Below the pieces are notes generated by a model. That model saw nothing but the letters and a program-made list of their open reading frames with translations, made no database searches and was not told where the DNA came from. Of a DNA stretch of 64,000 nt, positions 52,006 through 60,306 are shown piece after piece. Both the position numbers and the translations under genes were made by a program. Numbering within the stretch: position 1 is the stretch's first letter; every line of letters starts with the position of its first letter. Source of the stretch: Streptomyces sp. MMG1533 (lineage in GTDB: Bacteria > Actinomycetota > Actinomycetes > Streptomycetales > Streptomycetaceae); NCBI RefSeq assembly GCF_001279775.1, contig NZ_LGDG01000247.1:55992-119991 (forward strand), given 5' to 3'.

Positions 52006-53454
52006 TCAGCCTTCGTCGCCCGCCTTACGGGTGTGCAGCTGCCGCGCGACCTCGGCGATCGACCCCGACAGGGAGGGGTAGACGGTGAACGCGTTCGCGA
52101 TCTGTTCGACCGTCAGATTGTTGTCGACGGCGATCGAGATGGGGTGGATCAGTTCCGAGGCGCGGGGAGCGACCACGACTCCGCCGACGACGATCCCCGT
52201 GCCCGGCCGGCAGAAGATCTTGACGAAGCCGTCCCGGATGCCCTGCATCTTCGCGCGCGGGTTGCGCAGGAGGGGGAGCTTCACGGCGCGGGCGTCGATC
52301 TTGCCGGAGTCGACGTCGGACTGGCTGTAGCCGACGGTGGCGATCTCGGGGTCGGTGAAGACGTTCGAGGAGACCGTCTTCAGGTTCAGCGGGGCCACCG
52401 CGTCGCCCAGGAAGTGGTACATGGCGATACGTCCCTGCATCGCCGCGACGGAGGCGAGGGCGAAGACACCCGTCACGTCACCGGCGGCGTACACGCCGGG
52501 GGCGGTGGTCCGGGAGACCTTGTCGGTCCAGATGTGCCCGGAGTCGCGGAGCCTGACCCCGGCCTCCTCCAGGCCCATGCCCTCGGAGTTCGGGATGGCG
52601 CCGACGGCCATCAGGCAGTGCGAGCCGCTGATGACCCGCCCGTCGGCGAGGGTGACCTCGACGCGGTCGCCGACGCGCTTGGCGGACTCGGCGCGGGAGC
52701 GGGCCATGACGTTCATGCCACGGCGCCGGAAGACCTCTTCCAGTACGGCGGCGGCGTCCGGGTCCTCGCCCGGCAGCACCCGGTCGCGGGAGGAGACGAG
52801 GGTGACCTTGGATCCGAGCGCCTGGTAGGCACCGGCGAACTCGGCACCGGTGACACCGGAACCGACCACGATGAGCTCCTCGGGGAGTTCGTCGAGGTCG
52901 TAGACCTGGGTCCAGTTGAGAATGCGCTCACCGTCCGGCTGCGCGTCCGGCAGCTCGCGCGGGTGACCGCCGGTGGCGATCAGCACCGCGTCCGCGACGA
53001 GGGTCTCCTCGGTCCCGTCGACGGCCCGCACGACGACCTTCCGCGAGCCGTCGAGGGCCTGCATGCCCTCAAGACGCCCGCGCCCGCGCAGCACCCGGGC
53101 GCCGGCGCGCGTCACGGAGGCGGTGATGTCGTGCGACTGGGCCAGCGCGAGCCGCTTCACACGGCGGTTGACCTTGCCGAGGTCGACCCCCACCACCCGG
53201 GCGGCCTGCTCCATGGGCGGAGTGTCGTCGGCGACGATGATCCCCAGCTCTTGGTACGACGAATCGAAGGTGGTCATCACCTCGGCCGTAGCGATAAGAG
53301 TCTTCGACGGGACGCAGTCGGTGAGCACCGACGCCCCGCCCAGACCGTCGCAATCGACGACGGTCACCTCCGCGCCGAGCTGGGCGGCCACCAGGGCCGC
53401 CTCGTATCCGCCGGGTCCGCCACCGATGATCACGATCCGAGTCACGTACTCCAT
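52006..53454 (-). CDS. lpdA: NAD(P)H-quinone dehydrogenase LpdA
   Basis: The 482-residue flavoprotein resembles dihydrolipoamide dehydrogenase: FAD motif RIVIIGGGPGGYEAALVAAQ, NAD motif IVVGSGVTGAEFAGAYQALG, FAD segment VYAAGDVTG and a C-terminal dimerisation domain. The first Cys of the usual CxxxxC pair is replaced by Ser (text GGASVLTDCVPSK), so it cannot work as a normal disulfide dehydrogenase. This matches LpdA of Mycobacterium tuberculosis, a quinone reductase that counters oxidative stress. ATG 53454 was chosen because the family starts with EYVTRIVIIGG. Confidence 0.9.
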   Translation of the reverse strand: MEYVTRIVIIGGGPGGYEAALVAAQLGAEVTVVDCDGLGGASVLTDCVPSKTLIATAEVMTTFDSSYQELGIIVADDTPPMEQAARVVGVDLGKVNRRVKRLALAQSHDITASVTRAGARVLRGRGRLEGMQALDGSRKVVVRAVDGTEETLVADAVLIATGGHPRELPDAQPDGERILNWTQVYDLDELPEELIVVGSGVTGAEFAGAYQALGSKVTLVSSRDRVLPGEDPDAAAVLEEVFRRRGMNVMARSRAESAKRVGDRVEVTLADGRVISGSHCLMAVGAIPNSEGMGLEEAGVRLRDSGHIWTDKVSRTTAPGVYAAGDVTGVFALASVAAMQGRIAMYHFLGDAVAPLNLKTVSSNVFTDPEIATVGYSQSDVDSGKIDARAVKLPLLRNPRAKMQGIRDGFVKIFCRPGTGIVVGGVVVAPRASELIHPISIAVDNNLTVEQIANAFTVYPSLSGSIAEVARQLHTRKAGDEG

Positions 53455-53560
53455 TGTCCCGCACGCCCCGGCGTGCCACCGCCCCGGGGGCGACAGGGAG
53501 GCCCATCCGTTACGTCCGTGACGGGAGGGGCACGCGAAAAGCCTGCCGTACCCTCGACGC

Positions 53561-53998
53561 ATGTCGCTCTACGCCGGGTACGCCGGCAACCTCGACGCGC
53601 GGCTGATGACCCGCCGCGCCCCGCACTCGCCGCTGCGCGCGACGGGCTGGCTCAACGGGTGGCGGCTGACCTTCGGCGGCGAGCACATGGGCTGGGAGGG
53701 CGCACTCGCGACGATCGTCGAGGCGCCCGGTGCCCAGGTCTTCGTCGCGCTGTACGACCTCGCACCCCTGGACGAGGACTCGATGGACCGCTGGGAGGGC
53801 GTCGGCCTCGACATCTACCGCCGGATGCGCGTCCGCGTGCACACCCTGGAGGGCCAGGAGCCGGCCTGGGTGTACGTCCTCAACGGCTACGAGGGCGGCC
53901 TGCCCTCGGCCCGCTACCTGGGCGAGATCGCCGACGCGGCGGAGTCGGCGGGCGCGCCGCACGACTATGTGATGGAGCTGCGGAAGCACCCCTGCTGA
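53561..53998 (+). CDS. Gamma-glutamylcyclotransferase-like protein
   Basis: The 145-residue protein begins with SLYAGYAGNLDARLM, the N-terminal substrate loop of the GGCT fold. It also shows the beta strands LATIVEAPGAQVFVALYDL, acid-rich EDSMDRWEGVGLD and the end NGYEGGLPSARYLGEIADAA. The catalytic Glu is probably in EALDxxEG-like EDSMDRWEG. Family members form 5-oxoproline from gamma-glutamyl compounds; the natural substrate here is unknown. The start is ATG 53561. It is divergent from lpdA, with about 106 bp between the starts. Confidence 0.88.
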   Translation: MSLYAGYAGNLDARLMTRRAPHSPLRATGWLNGWRLTFGGEHMGWEGALATIVEAPGAQVFVALYDLAPLDEDSMDRWEGVGLDIYRRMRVRVHTLEGQEPAWVYVLNGYEGGLPSARYLGEIADAAESAGAPHDYVMELRKHPC

Positions 53999-54078
53999 GG
54001 CTGTCCGGACGGGCCTTTTCGGCTTCTCCTTGGTTGGAAACGACAAGACAACGATCCCCATCCCGTTGGCTCTGTCAT

Positions 54079-54090
54079 CTACGCGCGTAG
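54079..54090. promoter_or_regulatory. Operator-like palindrome upstream of the nucleoside phosphorylase
   Basis: CTACGCGCGTAG is a perfect 12-bp palindrome ending 24 bp before the GTG start. A TACCCT hexamer at 54102-54107 is a possible -10. The same palindrome occurs upstream of deoC. Confidence 0.7.
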
Positions 54091-54114
54091 GCCCTGAGCG
54101 GCTACCCTCGTCGC

Positions 54115-54939
54115 GTGAACGCATCTCTTCTTCCGGACGACATCCAGGGCGACCCCCACGCCGCCGCCGACGCCGCCGCCGCGCGCCTGCGCGAACTGAC
54201 GGGCGCCGAGACCCACGACGTCGCCCTCGTGATGGGCTCCGGCTGGGCGCCGGCCGTGGACGCCCTCGGCGCCCCCGACGCCGAGTTCCAGGTCACCGAG
54301 CTGCCCGGCTTCCCGCCGCCGGCGGTCGAGGGCCACGGCGGCAAGATCCGCTCGTACCGGATCGGTGCGAAGCGGGCCCTGGTCTTCCTGGGCCGCACCC
54401 ACTACTACGAGGGCCGCGGTGTCGCCGCCGTCGCGCACGGCGTCCGTACGGCCGTCGCCGCCGGCTGCAAGACGATCGTCCTCACCAACGGCTGCGGCGG
54501 CCTGCGCGAGGGCATGCGCCCCGGCCAGCCGGTCCTGATCAGCGACCACATCAACCTGACGGCGACGTCCCCCATCGTCGGCGCGAACTTCGTCGACCTC
54601 ACCGACCTCTACTCCCCGCGCCTGCGCGCCCTGTGCAAGGAGATCGACCCCACGCTGGAGGAGGGCGTCTACGCCCAGTTCCCCGGCCCGCACTACGAGA
54701 CCCCGGCGGAGATCCGCATGGCCCGGGTCATCGGCGCGGACCTGGTGGGTATGTCGACGGTGCTGGAGGCCATCGCGGCGCGTGAGGCGGGCGCGGAGAT
54801 TCTGGGCATCTCCCTGGTGACGAACCTCGCCGCCGGGATGACGGGCGAGCCGCTGAACCACGAGGAGGTCCTCCAGGCGGGCCGCGACTCGGCGACGCAG
54901 ATGGGCTCCCTGCTGGCGCAGGTACTGGGCCGGCTGTAG
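54115..54939 (+). CDS. punA: Purine-nucleoside phosphorylase
   Basis: The 274-residue enzyme cleaves purine (deoxy)nucleosides with phosphate to base and (deoxy)ribose-1-phosphate. Motifs of the trimeric PNP/MTAP type are [11 protein letters not shown] (phosphate loop), [46 protein letters not shown] and [15 protein letters not shown]. The start GTG 54115 has no ribosome site and lies about 7 bases after a -10-like hexamer, so the mRNA may be leaderless. The 12-bp operator-like palindrome precedes it. It works with the mutase encoded next. Confidence 0.94.
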   Translation: MNASLLPDDIQGDPHAAADAAAARLRELTGAETHDVALVMGSGWAPAVDALGAPDAEFQVTELPGFPPPAVEGHGGKIRSYRIGAKRALVFLGRTHYYEGRGVAAVAHGVRTAVAAGCKTIVLTNGCGGLREGMRPGQPVLISDHINLTATSPIVGANFVDLTDLYSPRLRALCKEIDPTLEEGVYAQFPGPHYETPAEIRMARVIGADLVGMSTVLEAIAAREAGAEILGISLVTNLAAGMTGEPLNHEEVLQAGRDSATQMGSLLAQVLGRL

Positions 54940-54954
54940 GCACCCCCACCATCA

Positions 54955-55232
54955 CCAGGGGGCTCCGCCCCCTGGACCCCGGCCTGTGCCCACCCACCAC
55001 CCGACTCGGTCACTCGAGAGGCGCTGGTACCCCCTCAGCCCGTCCGGCCGCACAATCAACCGTCGGCCGCTGCTTTCAGCAAGTCCGGCCGCACGATCAA
55101 CCGCCGGCCCGCTGTTTTCAGCCCGTCCGGCGTTTGAGGACGAGGCCCGTTCAGGGCCGAACGGGGGTCTGGGGGCGCAGCCCCCAGCGGGGTCGAAGGG
55201 GCGGAGCCCCTGAGGATGGGACGGGTAGGGGC
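54955..55232 (+). repeat. Composite intergenic repeats, copy 3, with direct repeats and GC hairpins
   Basis: The spacer starts with a hairpin (GGGGGCTCCGCCCCC, 54959-54973), GGACCCCGGCC and ACCCACCACCCGACTCGG, matching the repeats near 39340 and 42389. Two about 42-bp direct repeats follow (GTCCGGCCGCACAATCAACC and its near copy GTCCGGCCGCACGATCAACC). Two more GC stem-loops (CTGGGGGCGCAGCCCCCAG; AGGGGCGGAGCCCCT) end it. They probably act as terminator and mRNA 3'-end stabiliser. Confidence 0.8.
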
Positions 55233-55293
55233 GGCGGGGGCGAGAATCCCGTCCCGCAGCCACCGACGAACCGAAACGAGAGGTTGACCGAAC

Positions 55294-56925
55294 GTGCACG
55301 ACGATCTCATCGCGCGAGCCAAGGCATGGCTGACCGAGGACCCCGACACGGAAACCCGTGACGAACTCGCCAAGCTCATCGACGCCGAGGACGTCACCGA
55401 GCTCACCGCACGCTTCAGCGGCACCCTCCAGTTCGGCACCGCGGGCCTGCGAGGCGAACTCGGCGCGGGCCCGATGCGCATGAACCGCAGCGTGGTCATC
55501 CGCGCCGCCGCCGGCCTCGCCGCGTACCTCAAGGCGAAGGGCCAGGACAACGGCCTCGTGGTCATCGGCTACGACGCCCGCCACAAGTCCGCCGACTTCG
55601 CCCAGGACACGGCCGCCGTGATGACGGGAGCGGGACTCCGCGCGGCCGTCCTCCCCCGCCCCCTGCCCACCCCCGTCCTGGCGTACGCCATAAGGCACCT
55701 CGGCGCGGTTGCGGGCGTGGAGGTCACCGCCAGCCACAACCCGCCCCGCGACAACGGCTACAAGGTGTACCTCGGCGACGGCTCCCAGATCGTGCCCCCG
55801 GCGGACGCCGAGATCGCGGCCGAGATCGACGCCGTCCGCTCCCTCCACGACGTCCCCCGGCCCACCACCGGCTGGCAGACCCTCGACGACGCCGTCCTCG
55901 ACGCCTACCTCGCCCGCACGGACGCCGTCCTCGCTGCCGACTCCCCCCGCACGGCCCGCACGGTCTACACGGCGATGCACGGCGTCGGCAAGGAAACCCT
56001 CCTCGCCGCCTTCGCCCGCGCGGGCTTCCCGGAACCCGTCCTCGTCGCCGAACAGGCCGACCCCGACCCGGACTTCCCGACCGTCGCCTTCCCCAACCCG
56101 GAAGAGCCCGGCGCGATGGACCTCGCCTTCGCCAAGGCCGACGAGACGCACCCCGACCTGATCGTCGCCAACGACCCGGACGCCGACCGCTGCGCGGTCG
56201 CGGTCAAGGGCGACGGCGGGTGGCGGATGCTCCGCGGTGACGAGGTCGGCGCGCTCCTCGCCACCCACCTGGTCGCCCGCGGAGCCCGCGGCACCTTCGC
56301 GGAGTCGATCGTCTCCTCGTCCCTCCTGGGCCGTATCGCCGAGAAGGCGAACCTGCCCTACGAGGAGACCCTCACCGGCTTCAAGTGGATCGCCCGTGTG
56401 GAGGGCCTGCGCTACGGCTACGAGGAGGCCCTCGGCTACTGCGTGGACCCGGACGGCGTACGGGACAAGGACGGCATCACCGCCGCCCTCCTGATCACGG
56501 AACTCGCCTCCACGCTCAAGGAAGAGGGCCGCACCCTCCTCGACCTCCTCGACGACATCGCGGTCGAGCACGGCCTGCACGCCACCGACCAGCTCGCGGT
56601 CCGCGTCGAGGACCTGTCGGTCATCGCCGACGCGATGCGGCGCCTGCGCGAGCAGCCCCCGACCCACCTCGCGGGCCTGGCGATCACCAGGGCCGAGGAC
56701 CTCACCCGGGGCACGGACAGGCTCCCGCCCACCGACGGCCTGCGCTACACCCTCGACGGCGCCCGGGTCATCGTCCGCCCGAGCGGCACGGAGCCGAAGC
56801 TGAAGTGCTACCTGGAGGTCGTCGTCCCGGTCGCCACGCACGCCGATCTCCCGGCGGCCCGCGCGAGGGCGACGGACCTGCTGGCGACGATCAAGCGGGA
56901 CCTGTCGACGGCGGCCGGCATCTGA
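55294..56925 (+). CDS. Phosphosugar mutase (phosphopentomutase/phosphomannomutase-like)
   Basis: The 543-residue alpha-D-phosphohexomutase-superfamily enzyme has the catalytic phosphoserine loop VEVTASHNPP near residue 145. The metal loop NDPDADR is near 295, the sugar-binding GVRDKDG region near 390, and the phosphate-binding RPSGTEPKLKCYLEV near 496. Members convert 1-phospho to 6- or 5-phospho sugars. Next to PNP and deoC, a ribose-1-P to ribose-5-P (and deoxy form) role is likely; phosphoglucomutase/mannomutase activity is the alternative. It begins at GTG 55294 after GAGAGG and is terminated by a hairpin at 57091. Confidence 0.92.
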   Translation: MHDDLIARAKAWLTEDPDTETRDELAKLIDAEDVTELTARFSGTLQFGTAGLRGELGAGPMRMNRSVVIRAAAGLAAYLKAKGQDNGLVVIGYDARHKSADFAQDTAAVMTGAGLRAAVLPRPLPTPVLAYAIRHLGAVAGVEVTASHNPPRDNGYKVYLGDGSQIVPPADAEIAAEIDAVRSLHDVPRPTTGWQTLDDAVLDAYLARTDAVLAADSPRTARTVYTAMHGVGKETLLAAFARAGFPEPVLVAEQADPDPDFPTVAFPNPEEPGAMDLAFAKADETHPDLIVANDPDADRCAVAVKGDGGWRMLRGDEVGALLATHLVARGARGTFAESIVSSSLLGRIAEKANLPYEETLTGFKWIARVEGLRYGYEEALGYCVDPDGVRDKDGITAALLITELASTLKEEGRTLLDLLDDIAVEHGLHATDQLAVRVEDLSVIADAMRRLREQPPTHLAGLAITRAEDLTRGTDRLPPTDGLRYTLDGARVIVRPSGTEPKLKCYLEVVVPVATHADLPAARARATDLLATIKRDLSTAAGI

Positions 56926-56939
56926 GCCGTACCCGACCG

Positions 56940-57065
56940 ATCCGGGCAGTACGACGCATCCGGGCCACACGACGGACCCGAGGCACACGACGGATGTGCG
57001 CGGTACGACGAATCCGAGCAGGTGCGACGAATCCGAACAGCGCGACGGATCCGAGCAGCGCGCGA
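56940..57065. repeat. Degenerate 17-bp direct repeats
   Basis: About six imperfect copies of CGACGGATCCGAGCAG-type units (CGACGCATCCGGGCC, CGACGGACCCGAGGC, CGACGAATCCGAGCAG and so on) follow the mutase stop. They probably arose by slippage. Confidence 0.6.
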
Positions 57066-57090
57066 GAGACTCGCCCATGGACGACGCGAC

Positions 57091-57122
57091 GGGGTGCCCC
57101 CGAGAAAACCCGGGGGCACCCC
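57091..57122 (+). terminator. Hairpin terminator downstream of the mutase gene
   Basis: A perfect 12-bp stem (GGGGTGCCCCCG / CGGGGGCACCCC) closes an AGAAAACC loop. Confidence 0.9.
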
Positions 57123-57229
57123 ATCGGGTGATTTCCCCAGACAGGTTGACGCGGGCTCCACGCGTTGCCCCACCCCTGGGGCAACGGTGGACCGGAAGCG
57201 CCCCGCCGAGCCAGCCTGGAGCCGCCGCC

Positions 57230-58465
57230 GTGTCCTCGACCGCCTTCCGGCCGACACCCCGAGCGACCACCGAGACCACCCCACGCCCGGCGCCCCCCGC
57301 ACCCCGCGACCACCGGCCGGGCGACTCCCCGCACCCCCGTACCCCCCTCCCCCGGCGCGCCCTGCACGCCCTCCGCCACGCGGCCCCCGCGCTCCTCGCC
57401 TATGTCGCCGTACGCTCCACGGGCCTGCTGGTCCTCGCCTTCTGGGCGCACCGCCGGCACGAGGGCGTCTGGCCGATCCTGGCGACGCAGTGGGACGCCG
57501 GCTGGTACCTGCGCATCGCCGACCACGGCTACGCCCACGAAGTCGGAGCCGTCCCCAGCGCGAAGAGCATGGCGTTCTTCCCGCTGTATCCGGTGCTGGT
57601 GAAGGCCGTCGCGGCGTTCACCCCCGGCAGCCGCGCCAGTACCGGCCTGGCCGTCGCCGTGGTCGCCTCGCTCGTCGCGGCCTGGGGTGTCTTCGCCGTC
57701 GGCGACCGGCTGTACGGCCGCCGCGTGGGCGTCCTGCTCACCGTCCTGTGGGCCGCGTTCCCGGTCGGCCTGGTGCAGTGGATGGGCTACACGGAGTCCC
57801 TGTTCACGGCATTCGTGGCGTGGTCGCTGTACGGGGTGCTCACCGGCCGCTGGCTGACCGCGGGCAGCTGCGCGGCCCTGGCCGGCCTGACCCGCCCGAC
57901 CGGCGTCGCGGTGGCGGCCGCGGTGACCGTCTCGGCCCTGGTCGCGCTGTGCCGCCGCCCACGGGAGACCCGCGCTCTCGCGGCCGCCTTCCTCGCGCCG
58001 CTCGGCTGGTGCGGGTACGTCGGCTGGGTGGGCCTGCACCTGGGCCGCTGGGACGGCTACTTCGCCGTACAGCGGCTGTGGAGCAACGAGCTGGACGGCG
58101 GCCTGCGGACGCTGGTGCTGATGCGGGACCTGCTGTGGCGGGACACGAGGCCGGAGCTCTTCCTGGTGGCGGTGACGCTCACCCTGCTGGCCTCGGTCGT
58201 GATGTTCGGCCTGTCCCTCTGGGACCGCCAGCCGCTGCCGCTCCTGGTCTTCACGGGCGTCCTGCTGGTGATCGTGCTGGGCAGCAAAGGCGTCTACTTC
58301 CCGCGGGCCCGATTCCTCCTGCCGGCCTTCCCCCTGCTCCTCCCGCCGGCCCTGCACCTGTCCCGCGCGTCCCGCCGTTACCGCGCCCTGGCCCTGACGA
58401 CGGCGGTGGCGGGCTCGGCGTACGTCGGGGCGTACATGGCTCTGGTGTGGCACGGAGCGCCGTGA
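57230..58465 (+). CDS. PIG-V-like / GT-C family mannosyltransferase
   Basis: The 411-residue polytopic protein has about nine to ten TM helices after a Pro/Arg-rich start. The first extracytoplasmic loop carries the GT-C-type acid motif in TQWDAGWYLRIADHGY. Later texts AFFPLYPVLVKAVAAF and LLTVLWAAFPVGLVQWMGYT, then ESLFTAFVAWSLYG, match the PIG-V (mannosyltransferase II) family used on polyprenol-linked donors. It should transfer a mannose or related sugar outside the membrane; the acceptor is unknown. The start is GTG 57230, with GGAG about 12 bases upstream. Confidence 0.88.
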   Translation: MSSTAFRPTPRATTETTPRPAPPAPRDHRPGDSPHPRTPLPRRALHALRHAAPALLAYVAVRSTGLLVLAFWAHRRHEGVWPILATQWDAGWYLRIADHGYAHEVGAVPSAKSMAFFPLYPVLVKAVAAFTPGSRASTGLAVAVVASLVAAWGVFAVGDRLYGRRVGVLLTVLWAAFPVGLVQWMGYTESLFTAFVAWSLYGVLTGRWLTAGSCAALAGLTRPTGVAVAAAVTVSALVALCRRPRETRALAAAFLAPLGWCGYVGWVGLHLGRWDGYFAVQRLWSNELDGGLRTLVLMRDLLWRDTRPELFLVAVTLTLLASVVMFGLSLWDRQPLPLLVFTGVLLVIVLGSKGVYFPRARFLLPAFPLLLPPALHLSRASRRYRALALTTAVAGSAYVGAYMALVWHGAP

Positions 58466-58508
58466 GAGGCGGTCCCGGCCCCCGGCCGACGCCTGCCCTG
58501 AGGCTCCC

Positions 58509-59219
58509 TCACCCCATCGCGATCAGAATGGCCAGCAGCACCGCCCCGGCCACCGCCGGTCCCACGATCTCGTAGGCCCAGCGCACGGTCACCTCACCCT
58601 GCGCCGCCTCCGACTTCCCGTGGGTCTCCAGCAGCCCCCGCAGCTCGTCCATGATCCGGTCGGTCTCGGCGCGCACGGGCCCGTCCGGCACCGCCGTGCG
58701 ACCACCGCCGAACGCGCCGCCGCGCATCCCCCCGGCCCCGGACAGCCCGGACAGACCTCCGCCGAACGCGCCGCCCCGGCCCGCGCCCTCCGCACCCCGC
58801 CGTTCCTCGCGCCGGGCCGCCTTCTTCCGCCCCCGCAGCGACACGGGAACGGCCCACAGCTGAAACTTCCTGCCGGAGGCGACGACCTCGTTCGAGTAGC
58901 CCGAGCGCAACGACTCGATCTGCCCCCACGGCAGCGCGATCACGCGGAACGGGTTGCGGATGCGCAGCCGTTCCTCGTTCGCGAACACGGCGGGCCGCAG
59001 TGTGAAGGCCACCACCAGCGGCACCAGGAGGATCAGCGAGGCGAGCGCCAGCCAGGGCGTACGCCCCTCCCCGGAGACGATCGCGTCGACGCCGAGCCAG
59101 CCGGCGATCCCGAGCAGCAGGAAACCGCCGGCCATGGCCGCGGGCGACCGATAGATCCGGTCCGGCAGCTGGGGTGCCGAGGGCTGCGGCGCTGGTGACT
59201 GGGGTTCCGGGGTCGTCAT
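58509..59219 (-). CDS. PH-domain (bPH) membrane protein
   Basis: The 236-residue protein has two close hydrophobic helices (GGFLLLGIAGWLGVDAIVSG, LASLILLVPLVVAFTLRPAV). A bacterial PH domain follows (FANEERLRIRNPFRVIALPW, GQIESLRSGYSNEVVASGRK). A Gly/Arg-rich linker with repeated FGGG units and a C-terminal TM helix (GPAVAGAVLLAILIAMG) end it. bPH domains bind partners or lipids; the job here is unknown. The start is ATG 59219, divergent from deoC across 116 bp. Confidence 0.88.
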   Translation of the reverse strand: MTTPEPQSPAPQPSAPQLPDRIYRSPAAMAGGFLLLGIAGWLGVDAIVSGEGRTPWLALASLILLVPLVVAFTLRPAVFANEERLRIRNPFRVIALPWGQIESLRSGYSNEVVASGRKFQLWAVPVSLRGRKKAARREERRGAEGAGRGGAFGGGLSGLSGAGGMRGGAFGGGRTAVPDGPVRAETDRIMDELRGLLETHGKSEAAQGEVTVRWAYEIVGPAVAGAVLLAILIAMG

Positions 59220-59310
59220 GCCCCGATTCTGCCCGAAGCCCCTGGCGAGGCTCGTACGTGGTACCGCCGTACAGGACGAGTACCTGATTGTCTGCCGGGG
59301 TGTACAGCCG

Positions 59311-59322
59311 CTACGCGCGTAG
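59311..59322. promoter_or_regulatory. Operator-like palindrome upstream of deoC
   Basis: The same CTACGCGCGTAG palindrome as upstream of the PNP gene ends 13 bp before the deoC start, just before a TATGCT hexamer (59324-59329) that could be the -10 of a leaderless transcript. Confidence 0.7.
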
Positions 59323-59335
59323 ATATGCTCGGCTT

Positions 59336-60301
59336 GTGACCATGCCCACCACTGCACCCGTTGCAACCGCTCTCGCCGACGTCACCGCGTCAGACAGCAC
59401 GCTGCGCCGCTTCCTCCACGGGCTGCCCGGCGTCGACACGGTCGGCCTGGAGGCGCGCGCCGCCTCGCTCGGCACCCGTTCCATCAAGACGACCGCGAAG
59501 GCGTACGCCATCGACCTCGCCATCTCGATGGTCGACCTGACGACGCTGGAAGGCGCGGACACCCCGGGCAAGGTCCGGGCACTCGGCGCCAAGGCGGTCC
59601 GCCCCGACCCGACCGACCGCACGACCCCGTCGACCGCGGCCGTCTGCGTCTATCCGGACATGGTGGCCACCGCCAAGGAGGCCGTCGCCGGCTCCTTGGT
59701 GAAGGTCGCCTCGGTCGCCACCGCCTTCCCGGCCGGCCGCGCCGCGCTCTCCGTGAAGCTCGCGGACGTCCGCGACGCGGTCGCGGCGGGTGCCGACGAG
59801 ATCGACATGGTCATCGACCGCGGGGCGTTCCTCGCGGGGAACTACATCAAGGTGTACGACGAGATCGTCGCCGTGAAAGAGGCCTGCGAAGCCTCCGCCC
59901 GCCTGAAGGTCATCTTCGAGACGGGCGAGCTGTCGACGTACGACAACATCCGCCGCGCCAGCTGGCTCGGCATGCTCGCGGGCGCCGACTTCATCAAGAC
60001 GTCCACCGGCAAGGTCGCGGTCAACGCCACCCCGGCGAACACCCTTCTGATGCTGGAGGCCGTGCGCGACTTCCGCGCCCAGACCGGGGTACAGGTCGGC
60101 GTGAAGCCGGCCGGCGGAATCCGCACGTCCAAGGACGCCATCAAGTTTCTGGTACTGGTCAACGAGACCGCGGGCGAGGACTGGCTGGACAACCACTGGT
60201 TCCGCTTCGGCGCCTCGTCGCTCCTGAACGACCTGCTCATGCAGCGTCAGAAGCTGGCCACCGGCCGCTACTCCGGCCCCGACTACGTGACGGTGGACTG
60301 A
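59336..60301 (+). CDS. deoC: Deoxyribose-phosphate aldolase
   Basis: The 321-residue class I aldolase splits 2-deoxyribose-5-phosphate into acetaldehyde and glyceraldehyde-3-phosphate. The Schiff-base Lys is in ADFIKTSTGK (near 221) and the second catalytic Lys in QVGVKPAGGIRTSKDA (near 258). Other family text is VCVYPDMVATAKEAVAG and EIDMVIDRGAFLAGNY. It starts at GTG 59336 (ATG 59342 is possible) close behind a -10-like hexamer. The aldehyde dehydrogenase gene follows after 5 bp and could oxidise the acetaldehyde product. Confidence 0.96.
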   Translation: MTMPTTAPVATALADVTASDSTLRRFLHGLPGVDTVGLEARAASLGTRSIKTTAKAYAIDLAISMVDLTTLEGADTPGKVRALGAKAVRPDPTDRTTPSTAAVCVYPDMVATAKEAVAGSLVKVASVATAFPAGRAALSVKLADVRDAVAAGADEIDMVIDRGAFLAGNYIKVYDEIVAVKEACEASARLKVIFETGELSTYDNIRRASWLGMLAGADFIKTSTGKVAVNATPANTLLMLEAVRDFRAQTGVQVGVKPAGGIRTSKDAIKFLVLVNETAGEDWLDNHWFRFGASSLLNDLLMQRQKLATGRYSGPDYVTVD

Positions 60302-60306
60302 TCATC

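Noticed and set aside
54952..57279. 775-codon minus-strand frame
   Set aside because: It is the shadow of the phosphosugar mutase and the GC-rich repeats; no motif or ribosome site was found.
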